Shown here one piece after another: positions 18,228 to 28,600 of a stretch of 64,000 nucleotides of DNA (the first letter of the stretch is position 1; the number at the start of each line of letters is the position of its first letter). Position numbers and translations under genes: made by a program. The notes under the pieces are model-generated. The model was not told where the DNA came from. It did no database searches and worked only from the letters and a program-made list of their open reading frames with translations. The stretch spans positions 62,001 to 126,000 of the forward strand of contig NZ_JAKEVD010000001.1 of assembly GCF_022398325.1 (NCBI RefSeq). The letters run 5' to 3'. This DNA is from Shewanella sp. Isolate13. Its GTDB lineage: Bacteria > Pseudomonadota > Gammaproteobacteria > Enterobacterales > Shewanellaceae.

Positions 18228-19154
18228 ATGAATGTTCAAATTAAAAGTCTGCACTGTTTTGTCACCCTATTAGAAGTCGGCAACTACACCCGCGCCGCTG
18301 AAAAATTACACCTTACTCAACCCACCTTGAGTAAGATGATCCAGCGTTTAGAGGATAATTTAGAGCAGCCATTACTCATTCGAAATAACCAGAAAGTGAT
18401 CGCCACCGAGGCTGGCAGGATGCTCGCCAATAGCGCGCAACAAATCGTAGGGCAATGGCATAGGCTTCAAGAAGATATTAATAGCTTAAATGGATTGCAG
18501 ACGGGACAGTTGCGTTTAGGCGTTTGCCCCATGATGGGTGAGATGATTATTGGTCTACTGAGTGAATATCGAAAACGCTTTCCTAAAATAGAGGTCAGTA
18601 TCGTCGAACTCGGAGGCTTTGGTGCAGAGCAAGCACTGCTCAATGACACCTTAGATCTCACCTTTACCGCGCTTCCGACTACGCACTCTCAAGAATTTAA
18701 TAGCCACAACCTTAAGGGTTATCCCCTATTGGCATGCATACCCAATGGCCATGAACTTGAAAAGGCAGAGGCAATTACATGGGCCGCCCTTGAGCCCCAC
18801 CCCTTTATTCTCTACAACGATGATTTCTCCCTAGCCAAGCTTATCCATAGATTAAGCCGCAAGGCCAATATAGAGCTTAATGTTGCCGCCCAGAGTGGCC
18901 AATGGGACTTTATCGCTGCCATGGTAGAGGCACAGATGGGACTGGCCATCTTACCTAAGCCTATTTGCGATAAAATCAATTCATCCAAACTTGTCTATCG
19001 ACCATTATCGCCAAACTTAACTTGGGATCTGGCGTTAATTTGGCGTAAAAACCTGCCGCTAACCCCAGCAGCCGAAAGTTTCATCAAGCTCAGTAAAGAA
19101 CTTAGCCCCCGCGCCAAACAAAATTGCAACATAAAGCAGCAGGACGATAGCTGA
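18228..19154 (+). CDS. LysR-family regulator (CynR/CbbR-like branch)
   Basis: This 308-residue regulator has a helix-turn-helix at residues about 18-45 (AAEKLHLTQPTLSKMIQRLE) and a full effector domain, including the LRLGVCPMMG strand typical of the family. The ATG at 18228 follows AAGC with only a weak ribosome site. No transport or enzyme gene is divergent to it within 250 bases, only the possible 46-residue frame, so its target is not evident from context. The next gene, 131 bases on, is glf. Confidence 0.88.
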   Translation: MNVQIKSLHCFVTLLEVGNYTRAAEKLHLTQPTLSKMIQRLEDNLEQPLLIRNNQKVIATEAGRMLANSAQQIVGQWHRLQEDINSLNGLQTGQLRLGVCPMMGEMIIGLLSEYRKRFPKIEVSIVELGGFGAEQALLNDTLDLTFTALPTTHSQEFNSHNLKGYPLLACIPNGHELEKAEAITWAALEPHPFILYNDDFSLAKLIHRLSRKANIELNVAAQSGQWDFIAAMVEAQMGLAILPKPICDKINSSKLVYRPLSPNLTWDLALIWRKNLPLTPAAESFIKLSKELSPRAKQNCNIKQQDDS

Positions 19155-19284
19155 TAGGTAACATATAGACAGAGCAACGTCATCAAAGAGAGAAAAAAAC
19201 TCTACAAGATGATTTTCCGCGCAAGTATTGCTAGCGAATAATATAAAATACGTAATCGCTTTAATTGATCGCAATATTGAATAA

Positions 19285-20427
19285 ATGACACTTAAGATTG
19301 GAATAGCAGGAGCGGGCTTCTCTGGGGCCGTTATCGCAAACGAACTCGCCAATGCCGGGCACCAGATCACTGTATACGAACCTCGTCAGCATATTGCTGG
19401 TAATTGCTACTCATCGAGAGATGATGAGAGCAACATCATGCTGCATCACTTTGGGCCACATATTTTCCATACAGATAAAGCTCATATATGGCAGTACGTG
19501 ACTCAACTAAGTCAATTCATGCCATTTACCAATCGAGTCAAGGCTATGACTCAGGGACAAGTCTATTCATTGCCGATTAACTTACATACCATCAATCAGT
19601 TTTTTAAAAAGCAGATGTCACCAACGGAGGCTGAGCAGTTTCTGGCAAGCCAAGCAGACTCAAGCATTGAGGAAGCGAGCAACTTTGAAGAACAAGCTCA
19701 CAAACTCATTGGTAAGCAACTGTATCAGGCGTTCTTTAAAGACTACACGATAAAGCAGTGGGGGCGCTCACCCGCCACTCTGCCAGCCAGTATTTTAAAA
19801 CGACTGCCAGTCAGATTTAATTACGATGATAACTATTTCAATCATCCATTCCAGGGCATGCCAATTGAAGGCTATACGCCTTTAATTGAGAAGCTACTCG
19901 CTCATCCTAACATCAGGTTACGACTAAACTCGACCTTCGATGCATCGATGAAGTGCGATTATGATCATGTGTTTTTTTCAGGACCATTAGATGCCTATTT
20001 TGACTTTCAGCTAGGTAGGTTGCCCTATAGAACCTTAGATTTCCATAAAGAAACTCATACAGGCGATTATCAAGGAAATGCGGTTGTTAACTATTGCGAT
20101 AACCGCCAAGCCTATACTCGCATCAGTGAACATAAGCACTTTACTCCATGGGAGTCGCACTCTCACACAGTGATCTTTAAAGAGTACAGCCGTGAAGCAT
20201 CGCCTGAGGATCTCCCCTACTACCCTGTAAGACTTAGCGATGATAACTCGCTGCTTGAGCAATATATTGCGCTCGCAAAACAACAGAAAAATATAACCTT
20301 TGTCGGTCGATTAGGTACCTATCGTTACCTCGATATGGATGTCACTATCGATGAAGCCCTAACCGCCAGTAAGCTGTTTTTAGAGTCGCTGGAAAGCCAT
20401 CAAACTATGCCAGCATTTACCGCTTGA
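19285..20427 (+). CDS. glf: UDP-galactopyranose mutase
   Basis: This flavoenzyme interconverts UDP-galactopyranose and UDP-galactofuranose, the donor for galactofuranose in surface glycans. The 380-residue product has the FAD-binding GAGFSG at residues 9-14 and the mutase hallmark HHFGPHIFHT near residue 54; the C-terminal GRLGTYRYLDMD segment is also typical. It acts in the cytoplasm. It is followed after 24 bases by a DUF707 protein, probably in one transcript. No other polysaccharide genes are present nearby, which is unusual for glf. Confidence 0.95.
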   Translation: MTLKIGIAGAGFSGAVIANELANAGHQITVYEPRQHIAGNCYSSRDDESNIMLHHFGPHIFHTDKAHIWQYVTQLSQFMPFTNRVKAMTQGQVYSLPINLHTINQFFKKQMSPTEAEQFLASQADSSIEEASNFEEQAHKLIGKQLYQAFFKDYTIKQWGRSPATLPASILKRLPVRFNYDDNYFNHPFQGMPIEGYTPLIEKLLAHPNIRLRLNSTFDASMKCDYDHVFFSGPLDAYFDFQLGRLPYRTLDFHKETHTGDYQGNAVVNYCDNRQAYTRISEHKHFTPWESHSHTVIFKEYSREASPEDLPYYPVRLSDDNSLLEQYIALAKQQKNITFVGRLGTYRYLDMDVTIDEALTASKLFLESLESHQTMPAFTA

Positions 20428-20451
20428 GAATGCCTTGAAGAATCATTAGAT

Positions 20452-21267
20452 ATGAAAAAATTTTTAATCATTGCCCGTGTAGGCGACAACTCACTGCATC
20501 CACACTGGTTAGAAAACGCTACACCTAATTTTGACTTATTTTTAAGTTACTTTGGTGATAAACCTAATCACTACCAAGCCGAAGCCACTTATTACGAACA
20601 GGTGAAAGGTGGAAAATGGCCAATGATCCATAAATTGATTGAGGCTAATTGGGCGATAATTGCTCAATATGAAGCGGTTTGGTTACCCGATGACGACATT
20701 TTAGCGGATGCGCATACTATCAATAAAATGTTTAGCCTTTTTGATGGCTTTGACTTGGAGTTGGCGCAACCAGCACTCACATTAGATTCATACTTCTCCC
20801 ACTCGAGTTTACTGCGTCAACCTAACTCTATTCTGCGCTACAGTAATTTTGTAGAGGTGATGGTACCTATTTTTTCAGCCAATACGCTTTTGAAATTAAA
20901 AGAGAGCTTTGGCCAAAGCCCTTCAGGTTGGGGGCTCGATGCGCTATGGCCTCACCTCATCGACAATAAAGGCTTGAAAAAAATCGCAGTTATTGACGCC
21001 ACGCCTGTGATCCATACACGCCCAGTAGGAGGAGAATTGTATAAGCTCAATCCTGAGTTATCACCAAGCAAAGATGCAGCTCAACTTCAGAGCTTGTACC
21101 CACAGTTCAATATCAGCCGACGCCATGCTCCAAATAAATTTAAAGTCTTTAGTCAGATATCTGAATCGAGCGTTCACTCATCATTAGTTGCTAGCATCAG
21201 AGGAAAGTACCAAAGAGTGATTGCAAAATATAAGTCGAAAAAGCACCCTAAATTTCGCACTAAATAG
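20452..21267 (+). CDS. DUF707 family protein, putative glycosyltransferase
   Basis: The 271-residue product starts MKKFLIIARVGDNSLHPHW and carries WLPDDDILAD near residue 78, an acidic motif like the DxD metal/sugar-nucleotide site of GT-A enzymes, and GWGLDALW near residue 162. These are DUF707 features; members are thought to be glycosyltransferases but few are characterised. Tight coupling to glf suggests that it uses or handles a galactofuranose-containing acceptor; this is inference. The C-terminal 40 residues are very basic, which may help membrane contact. Confidence 0.8.
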   Translation: MKKFLIIARVGDNSLHPHWLENATPNFDLFLSYFGDKPNHYQAEATYYEQVKGGKWPMIHKLIEANWAIIAQYEAVWLPDDDILADAHTINKMFSLFDGFDLELAQPALTLDSYFSHSSLLRQPNSILRYSNFVEVMVPIFSANTLLKLKESFGQSPSGWGLDALWPHLIDNKGLKKIAVIDATPVIHTRPVGGELYKLNPELSPSKDAAQLQSLYPQFNISRRHAPNKFKVFSQISESSVHSSLVASIRGKYQRVIAKYKSKKHPKFRTK

Positions 21268-21587
21268 GCTCATAACCCCAGCTAAGCCCTTAAAGAGGCT
21301 CCCTAAAAGGAGCCTCACACCATTTATGTCTTATGACTTCTGCAAATCAACACTGCGCCCCTGTCGCGTTAATTAAATATCGAAGCACAGAAGATCACTA
21401 ACAGTAGGCCATCTTTGAACTCGGCAGCCCAACCTATCTCATTTGAGGAGCAGTAACCTCCTTGTACTTTCTGGGAGTCACTTAAAAGTCTTGATTCTGG
21501 TCAATTAATCACCAGATTTAATTTTCCTTACCTATAATTATTGACTATAGAACAAGGAATAAGCCGATCTGAGTAGTGAGGGATAAT
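21268..21587. other. Intergenic region before the P-type ATPase
   Basis: This 320-base region holds a stem-loop after the DUF707 gene (GAGGCTCC at 21295-21302 with GGAGCCTC at 21309-21316, no T run). An inverted repeat TCTGGT-N9-ACCAGA around 21495-21516 could be an operator, and TATAAT at 21533-21538 is a candidate -10. No gene is evident. Confidence 0.4.
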
Positions 21588-24179
21588 GTGCCAATGGCCG
21601 CACAAGGACTGACGACCGTTCAAGCACAGGAACGGTTGCAACAGTATGGTAAGAACTGTTTGCCAAAACCACGACGAAATAGCTTTTTACGGCTATTTCT
21701 ACTTCAGTTTCGTAGCGCATTTATCTATGTATTACTGGTGGCCGTCATTGTCTGCTTGCTGCTGGGACAACTTATCAATGCATTCTTTATTTCTGCAGTC
21801 TTACTGATCAACGCTCTCATCGGCACCATTCAAGAGTATTCCGCGCAGCAGGCTGCCGATTCATTGGCTCATATGGTGCCGCAGCAGAGTCGAGTTGTGC
21901 GTGATGGCCACCCAATACTACTAAGCAGTGAGGAGTTGGTTCCCGGTGATTGGGTCATGCTCAATAGCGGCGATCGCATAGGCGCCGACATAAGGCTTAA
22001 ACAATCCAATCAATTCCAGGTCGATGAGTCGGCCCTCACCGGCGAGTCTATCTCTGTCAGTAATAAGCAGCAAGCATTTGCAGGTACCTTAGTCACCCAT
22101 GGCCGAGCCGAGGGTGAGGTCATGGCAACTGGGATCAAGACTCAAATTGGCCAGATAGCCAAACTTGTGCATCAAGGTGAGCATACCAAACCGCCATTAA
22201 TGCAGAGGATCGATCAGTTTACCCTGCGGATCGCAATCGCGATTCTGATCATCATCGCCTTTATATTTGGCCTCACGCTTCTACGTGGTGCCGCCCTCTC
22301 CGAGGTATTTCTTCTCGGCGTCGCATTAGCCGTATCGGCCATCCCCGAAGGTCTCCCTGCGGCGATTACCGTGGCGCTTGCAATAGGTATGAAACGCATG
22401 GCAAAGGCTAACGTAATCGTACGGAAACTGGTTGCCGTTGAGGCACTCGGATCCTGCACCTTTATCGCCTCCGATAAGACCGGCACTTTAACTGTCAACG
22501 AGATGACCATAGGTCAAATCTGGCTGGCAAATGACCAGCTGTATGATGTCACTGGTGAAGGGGTTAGCCCGACAGGCAGGGTATATCGACACGGCCACGG
22601 TAGTCCTGTCAATTTGCACGATGAAAGTGATCTCAAACAGTTAGTCACCGCGGGCATCCTAGCCAATGAGGCGCACTTGGTGTTTGAAGGGGATAAGGTT
22701 CATGCCGATGGCGATGGCGTGGATCTGGCATTTCTCGCTCTAGGTCACAAGCTTAAGGCTCTCACCGATAAAGAGGGTAAGCCACTCACCCTCTTTCCCT
22801 ACGAGTCGGAGAAAGGTTTTAGTGCCAGTGTCAATGCAACCGAAGCGGGCCCCGAGCTCTCGGTAAAAGGAGCGGTAGAGAAACTCCTCCCCATGTGCTC
22901 ACTAAATAAAGAGATGCAACAAGGCATTCTCAGCCAAACCCACTCAATGGCTAAGCGTGGTTATCGCGTCCTAGCCTTGGCTCATGGCAAAGGCACACCA
23001 CTAGATGATCATTTCAGCGATCTACATTTTCTTGGTTTGGTCGCCATGAGCGATCCGCTCAGGCCCGATGCTATCAGTGCGGTTGCGGCCTGTAGACAAG
23101 CGAAAATCAAGGTAGCTATGATTACGGGCGACCACCCAGCGACTGCACTGACCTTATCGCGACAACTCAAAGTTGCCGATGAGACCGATAGCGCAATCAC
23201 GGGGCAAGAACTCGAGCAAGCTAGGCAGCAAGATATCAATGCATTTGATCGACTCGTTGCTAACCATAGGGTGTTCGCTAGGGTAAAACCCAAACAGAAG
23301 ATGGAGATCACCGAGTCGCTTATCAGGCAGGGGGAATTTGTCGCTATGACCGGAGATGGCGTCAATGACGCTCCGGCATTAAAGCATGCCCATGTAGGGA
23401 TAGCCATGGGCCTTAGGGGGACCGATGTGGCCAGAGAAAGCGCGTCCTTAGTGCTCACCGATGATAAGTTTAGCTCCATAGTAAAGGGGATCATCGAGGG
23501 ACGCGTCGTCTACAACAATATCCGTAAGGTGATCTACCTGCTTATCAGCACAGGAGCCGCTGAAATCTTTCTGTTTATTCTCAGCGTATTGTTTGCACTG
23601 CCCATCCCCCTCTTCCCTCTGCAGATCCTCTGGCTCAATATCGTCACCAATGGCGTGCAAGATGTTGCGCTTGCCTTTGAGCCCGCCGAAGGCAGAGAGC
23701 TGTCTCAAGCCCCGCGCTCACCAAAGGAACCCATTTTCGACAGGTTGATGCTTGAGAGAGTCTGCAGCAGTGCTCTCACCATGGGGCTAGTGGCATTTAC
23801 TCTATTTGCGAGTTCACTCCATATGGGCATGGATGAAGTCGAAGCTCGAAATCTAACATTAATGTTGATGGTGTTATTTGAAAACGTGCACGCACTCAAT
23901 AGTCGCTCCGAGCACAGATCACTACTAAGGACGCCTCTGTTTAGCAACCCAATATTGCTTATTGGCATTTTAGTGGCTCAGGGGATCCATATCGGTGCCA
24001 TGTATACACCAGGGCTAAGCGATGCACTGCAGCTCAGCCCAATTAGCCTGAATCAGTGGCTTGTGTTACTGATCACGGCCTCTGTGCTCTTCCTTGTAGA
24101 CGAAGCACATAAAAAGTATTGGCACACTAAACATCATCCAAAATCGGCAGTCTCGATAGCTGAACACCCACGAGAATAG
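21588..24179 (+). CDS. P-type cation-transporting ATPase, Ca2+ (type II) class
   Basis: This ATP-driven membrane pump has about 863 residues. The phosphorylated Asp is residue 296 in SDKTGTLT, the transmembrane motif is AIPEGLPAA, and the hinge is TGDGVNDAPALKHA. The PEGL motif and NIVTNGVQDVALA in helix 6 are type II features, which point to Ca2+ or another divalent cation. The N-terminus begins directly at the middle of the usual cation-ATPase N domain and lacks some 20-30 residues found in relatives; a stop lies just upstream in frame. GTG 21588 has GAGGG five bases before it; ATG 21594 and GTG 21576 are alternatives. Confidence 0.9.
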   Translation: MPMAAQGLTTVQAQERLQQYGKNCLPKPRRNSFLRLFLLQFRSAFIYVLLVAVIVCLLLGQLINAFFISAVLLINALIGTIQEYSAQQAADSLAHMVPQQSRVVRDGHPILLSSEELVPGDWVMLNSGDRIGADIRLKQSNQFQVDESALTGESISVSNKQQAFAGTLVTHGRAEGEVMATGIKTQIGQIAKLVHQGEHTKPPLMQRIDQFTLRIAIAILIIIAFIFGLTLLRGAALSEVFLLGVALAVSAIPEGLPAAITVALAIGMKRMAKANVIVRKLVAVEALGSCTFIASDKTGTLTVNEMTIGQIWLANDQLYDVTGEGVSPTGRVYRHGHGSPVNLHDESDLKQLVTAGILANEAHLVFEGDKVHADGDGVDLAFLALGHKLKALTDKEGKPLTLFPYESEKGFSASVNATEAGPELSVKGAVEKLLPMCSLNKEMQQGILSQTHSMAKRGYRVLALAHGKGTPLDDHFSDLHFLGLVAMSDPLRPDAISAVAACRQAKIKVAMITGDHPATALTLSRQLKVADETDSAITGQELEQARQQDINAFDRLVANHRVFARVKPKQKMEITESLIRQGEFVAMTGDGVNDAPALKHAHVGIAMGLRGTDVARESASLVLTDDKFSSIVKGIIEGRVVYNNIRKVIYLLISTGAAEIFLFILSVLFALPIPLFPLQILWLNIVTNGVQDVALAFEPAEGRELSQAPRSPKEPIFDRLMLERVCSSALTMGLVAFTLFASSLHMGMDEVEARNLTLMLMVLFENVHALNSRSEHRSLLRTPLFSNPILLIGILVAQGIHIGAMYTPGLSDALQLSPISLNQWLVLLITASVLFLVDEAHKKYWHTKHHPKSAVSIAEHPRE

Positions 24180-24274
24180 TGACCGCTTGCAGAGCGAAAT
24201 TAGCTCAAAATATTAGACTTAATACAGGCTCACAACTATTCTCATATTAGTCAACCAGAGGGTTGGAAATACTG

Positions 24275-25519
24275 ATGCGCTTTCTATATTTAGTTCTTGT
24301 ATTACTAACAGTTACCCGAATATTTGCGGTGCTTGCCAAACGGCTAAATTTGCCGCCAATCGTTGGAGAATTAGTATCGGGTATCGCACTGGGTCTGTTT
24401 CTCCACCGCTTTCAAGACTCCTTTCCCCTGCTATGGCAGGTGACTCAAGGCGAGGCGTTTGAGGCACTGGCCGATCTGGGCATGTTTTTCCTCATGCTAT
24501 TAGCCGGTGTGCGTATGAGCCCGCTAGATTTTAAGAAGACCTCAAGCTCTGCCCCCGCAGTGGCGGTCGGGGGAATGTTAGTGCCCATTATCGCAGGCAC
24601 AGTGATAGGGCTAATGCTATTTCCTGAATCCCCCTTTAAGACTGTCCAGAGTTGGTTCTTAGGCACAGCCCTCGCAGTTACCGCAGTGCCAGTGACCATT
24701 CGAATGCTGATGGAGTTTAACCGCTTAGATACCGAAGAGGGTAAGACCATTGTCGCTGCGGCGCTGTGGGATGACCTGTTAAGCTTATTTATCCTCTCAC
24801 TCTTGTTAGCGGCAATCTCTAATGGCGGCACCCTCTCTTTTAGTTTGGAGTTATGGGGGCCTTTACTCGCCAAGGTGCTACTCTTTTTCGCCATTACTAT
24901 CCCAGTCGGTTACTATCTGTTTCCGCTTATCGGCCGCTACCTTAAGTACATCGATATTCCCGATATCGATTTTAGTATGCTGTTGATCGCCTCTCTGGCG
25001 TACGCGGTGCTGGCAGAATTGCTGGGGCTACATTTCATTATCGGTGCCTTCGTCGCAGGTATGTTTTTTCATCCTGCCGTGGTGGAACAAAAAATCTATG
25101 ACCGAGTCGAGAGGCAGACCTCCGGTATCACCTCCGGCTTTCTCGCGCCGATCTTTTTCGTGTCCATCGGCTTTCATCTCAACTTAACCGCTCTGTTCTC
25201 TATACCTGGATTTGTAGTGCTACTCATCAGTGTAGCCCTGCTCAGTAAGCTTATCGGTGCAGGATTTTGTGCCAGGGCGACCGGGCATGATACCCCAGAG
25301 TCCCTGCGGATAGGGGTGGCGATGAGTGGTCGAGGAGCCGTGGAAATCGTGTTGGCGGGTGTCGCATTGCAAGCAGGACTGTTTAATCACCCTGAGCCGA
25401 CACCACCTATCATCTCTGGGTTATTTTCAGCCATCGTGATCATGGCAATTGCAACCAGCATCATTACCCCTCTGCTATTAGCCTTTCTCATTCGCTTTCA
25501 TGGGGTAGATAAAGAGTGA
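24275..25519 (+). CDS. CPA2-family cation:proton antiporter
   Basis: This integral membrane protein of about 414 residues has roughly 12 helices of the sodium/proton exchanger fold (LPPIVGELVSGIALGL near the start and HFIIGAFVAGMFF in the middle). No C-terminal TrkA-N domain is present, so it resembles the short NapA/GerN type. The start at ATG 24275 is preferred; an upstream TTG at 24263 sits on the ribosome site. It lies 95 bases after the cation ATPase, in the same direction, so the pair may work together in cation homeostasis. A terminator follows. Confidence 0.85.
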   Translation: MRFLYLVLVLLTVTRIFAVLAKRLNLPPIVGELVSGIALGLFLHRFQDSFPLLWQVTQGEAFEALADLGMFFLMLLAGVRMSPLDFKKTSSSAPAVAVGGMLVPIIAGTVIGLMLFPESPFKTVQSWFLGTALAVTAVPVTIRMLMEFNRLDTEEGKTIVAAALWDDLLSLFILSLLLAAISNGGTLSFSLELWGPLLAKVLLFFAITIPVGYYLFPLIGRYLKYIDIPDIDFSMLLIASLAYAVLAELLGLHFIIGAFVAGMFFHPAVVEQKIYDRVERQTSGITSGFLAPIFFVSIGFHLNLTALFSIPGFVVLLISVALLSKLIGAGFCARATGHDTPESLRIGVAMSGRGAVEIVLAGVALQAGLFNHPEPTPPIISGLFSAIVIMAIATSIITPLLLAFLIRFHGVDKE

Positions 25520-25580
25520 ATGGCAGGCACCCCCTTCCTACGCAATCCCTGCGTTCAGGGATAAGTACTTCCATGTACAA

Positions 25581-25611
25581 AAAAAATACCCACACAAGGT
25601 GGGTATTTTTT
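25581..25611 (+). terminator. Bidirectional terminator between convergent genes
   Basis: AAAAAATACCCAC, a five-base loop, and GTGGGTATTTTT form a long A/T-flanked stem at 25581-25610. It serves both the antiporter (plus) and the carboxylase fusion (minus). Confidence 0.9.
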
Positions 25612-25659
25612 AATTGCCGTTATCGCTTCAGATAAGCCAATAACGGCATATCTAAGTCA

Positions 25660-28600
25660 TTAGGCAACTGGTGATACTACGAAGAGTAACTCACCTTGAG
25701 AGACCTGCTGTCCGTTACCGTTAAGAATACGCTCGATACGGTACTTCTGATCTTCAGGGTAAAGCACTGCATTCTTACGGTTAAAGCCAGCGAGTGTCAC
25801 CTGTGAGAACATCTTCATCGCTTCTGTAAGCGCCAAAGTTTGATCTACAGTAACAATGTCGCCTTCCTTAACGAAGTCGGCTTCACCAGGTGCTGGAGAG
25901 GTATAGAAGATACCTGCGCCCTGTGCCATAACCTTAAGCTCGTTACTCTCACCAACACGAAGGGATGCAGTATCAACACCTACGGTTTCAGCCGCAGCTT
26001 CCATCTCAGCAATCAGCTCAGGCACATCTAGCTCAGCCATAAAGCGTGGTAGATAGTTAGTGTCGTATACGCCTTCGTTGAAGGTGCCATCTTTAAGGAT
26101 ACGCGTTAACAATGGAATGTTAGTCGCGATGCCCTTAATCACTACCTGATTAGCCAAGTAGTCATGAAGCTTAGTGATCACATCTTCACGGCTCTCGCCA
26201 CGACAGATAATCTGAGCAATCAAGCTATCGTAGTAAGGAGAAACCTCTTTACCTTCGCCCGCGATTGAGATGATCTCGATATCATCACGCTCAGGCATCT
26301 GGTACTCGGTGATTAGACCTGGATGCGGTAGCAACTGCAGTACGCCGTGGCTATCAAGCGCTGCTTTCTCAGCCGTTACACGTACTTCCATCGCGTAACC
26401 AATTTCCTGAGGCTCAAGCTCGGCAATCGAGCGACCCGCTGCGATATCAAAACCAGCACTTACGATATCGATACCCGATGTGGCTTCTGTTACTGGGTGC
26501 TCTACCTGTAGACGAGTATTCATCTCCATAAAGTAGACTTCGTTTGCGTCTAAGTTATAGATAAACTCAACCGTACCTGCGCCCATGTAGTCAGTAGCAT
26601 CACCTAGTGCACGGGTGTATTCCATCACGCGCTGCTTAAGCTCATCTGGCAACATAGTTGAGCCAGATTCTTCAACCACTTTCTGGTTGTTACGCTGTAC
26701 AGAACAGTCACGTAGACCCAGAACCTTAGTGTTACCAAACTGGTCACGAAGTAACTGAACTTCGATATGACGTAGCGAGGTCACATACTTCTCTAGGTAT
26801 AGGTCACCGTTACCAAATGCTGCTGCCGCTTCGGTAGAGGTCTTCTGGAACAAGGCAATCATGTCGCCAGGACGTTCAACAACTTGAATACCCTTACCGC
26901 CACCACCTTGTACCGCTTTAAGCAGAACTGGGTAACCGATTTCGCTCGCAACGTTTACGGCTTGCTCTGCGTTGGTCAAAATACCGTGGCTACCAGGTAC
27001 AACTGGAACGTTTTGAGACTGTGACGTCTTAATCGCGTTCGACTTGTTACCCATAGTCGTCATGCTGTGTACGCTTGGACCAACGAAGTTAACACCGTTG
27101 TTTACACACAATGCAGCAAACTGTGGGCTTTCCGATAGGAAACCGATACCTGGGTGCAGTGCGTCAACATTTTCATACTCGGCGACTTTAAGCACTGAGT
27201 AGGCGTTTAGGTAACTTTCATCAGAAGTGTTACCACCGATACAAACTAGCTTGTCGTTGTCTTTTAGCATATCCGCAGGTACAGAGGTCATATCAGGGTC
27301 TGATGCAACCAATACCACGTTGATATTGTTGTCATGGGCCTTACGGATAAGCTTAACCGCAGTACAACCACGAGCATGAACCAATACTTTCTCAATTGGC
27401 TTCATTAGCTGACGAGGATCGTCTTGAACAATCTCTTCTTCAGCAATCTGTCTCTCAGGCACTAGCGTCGATACTGCGCTCGAAATCACATCGACAATCT
27501 TAGCTGTCGGCTTAGGCATTAATGGATCGATGCTCTGTAGCTGATCGTCAATCGTCTCGCTAAATGGGTTAGTAACCAAGGCGTTCATCGCACCCGGTAC
27601 TTTCGACAAGTAGTTAGATAGAGTCGAAGTCGATGGCAAGTAAGCAGGAACAACCATTTGACCCGCAAACGGCATGTTAGTACCCGATAGGTAATAAGTT
27701 TGCACAAGTGGGTGAGTCACAAAACTCGCCTGTGCACCACCAGTACAGTCGCCGTAACCGAACATCAATACAGGCAGTTCGTTGTCACGAATAAAGCGAG
27801 TAATACGGTCGTTCACCACAGCCATTGAGAATAGCGCCGCAGCACCTTCTTTAGTCTGCATACCACCAGAGCTGATGAAACAGATAACCGGTAGCTTACG
27901 CTTAGCACACTCAATCAATAGTGCACTGAACTTCTCTGCGGCAGCCATATCGAATGCACCCGCTTGGAATGCCGTATTTGATACCGCCACACCCACGCGC
28001 ATCGGCTGGCCGTTTTGCTCAAAATCTGCAAGACCAGTGATTAAGCCACATGGGCGAATACCCTTGTCCAATGCATCTTCGATAGATAGACGGAAGCCTG
28101 GGAAGTTCAGCAAGTTAGCCGAAATCTTATCACCATCAATCTCTTCGAAGTCGGTGAAGAACTTAGCGATAATCGCTTCCCAACCCATTTTGCCCGCGCG
28201 TTTTTCATCACGAAGCACTTTCTGGATCAGCAAGTCTTGATAACCCATAGTCAAGCGGTTCCAGAAGTCTTTACGACGACCGATACGCACAGGGTTAATT
28301 GCGCCAGTGTAATCACTACTCTCTTCTTCGCTATCGAAGTACTCAGGTAGCAAACGTTCGAAGAAGTAGGTCAAGATAACGAATAGACTGTCGTTCAACT
28401 GCGGGAAACCAACACTCTTCCACTGCTCGGTACGAGTCAGTAGCTCAGCGCGGTTTGACTGTGACATAAAGTACTTAAGCCACTTGTAGAACTTGTTCTT
28501 GTCGTTGGCAACATCTTGGGTCGACAGCGCACGGTCAATCGAGTCATGTAGCAAGTTATCGACTGAGTTACGTGACAGGCTCTTCGACATCATGGCTTCT

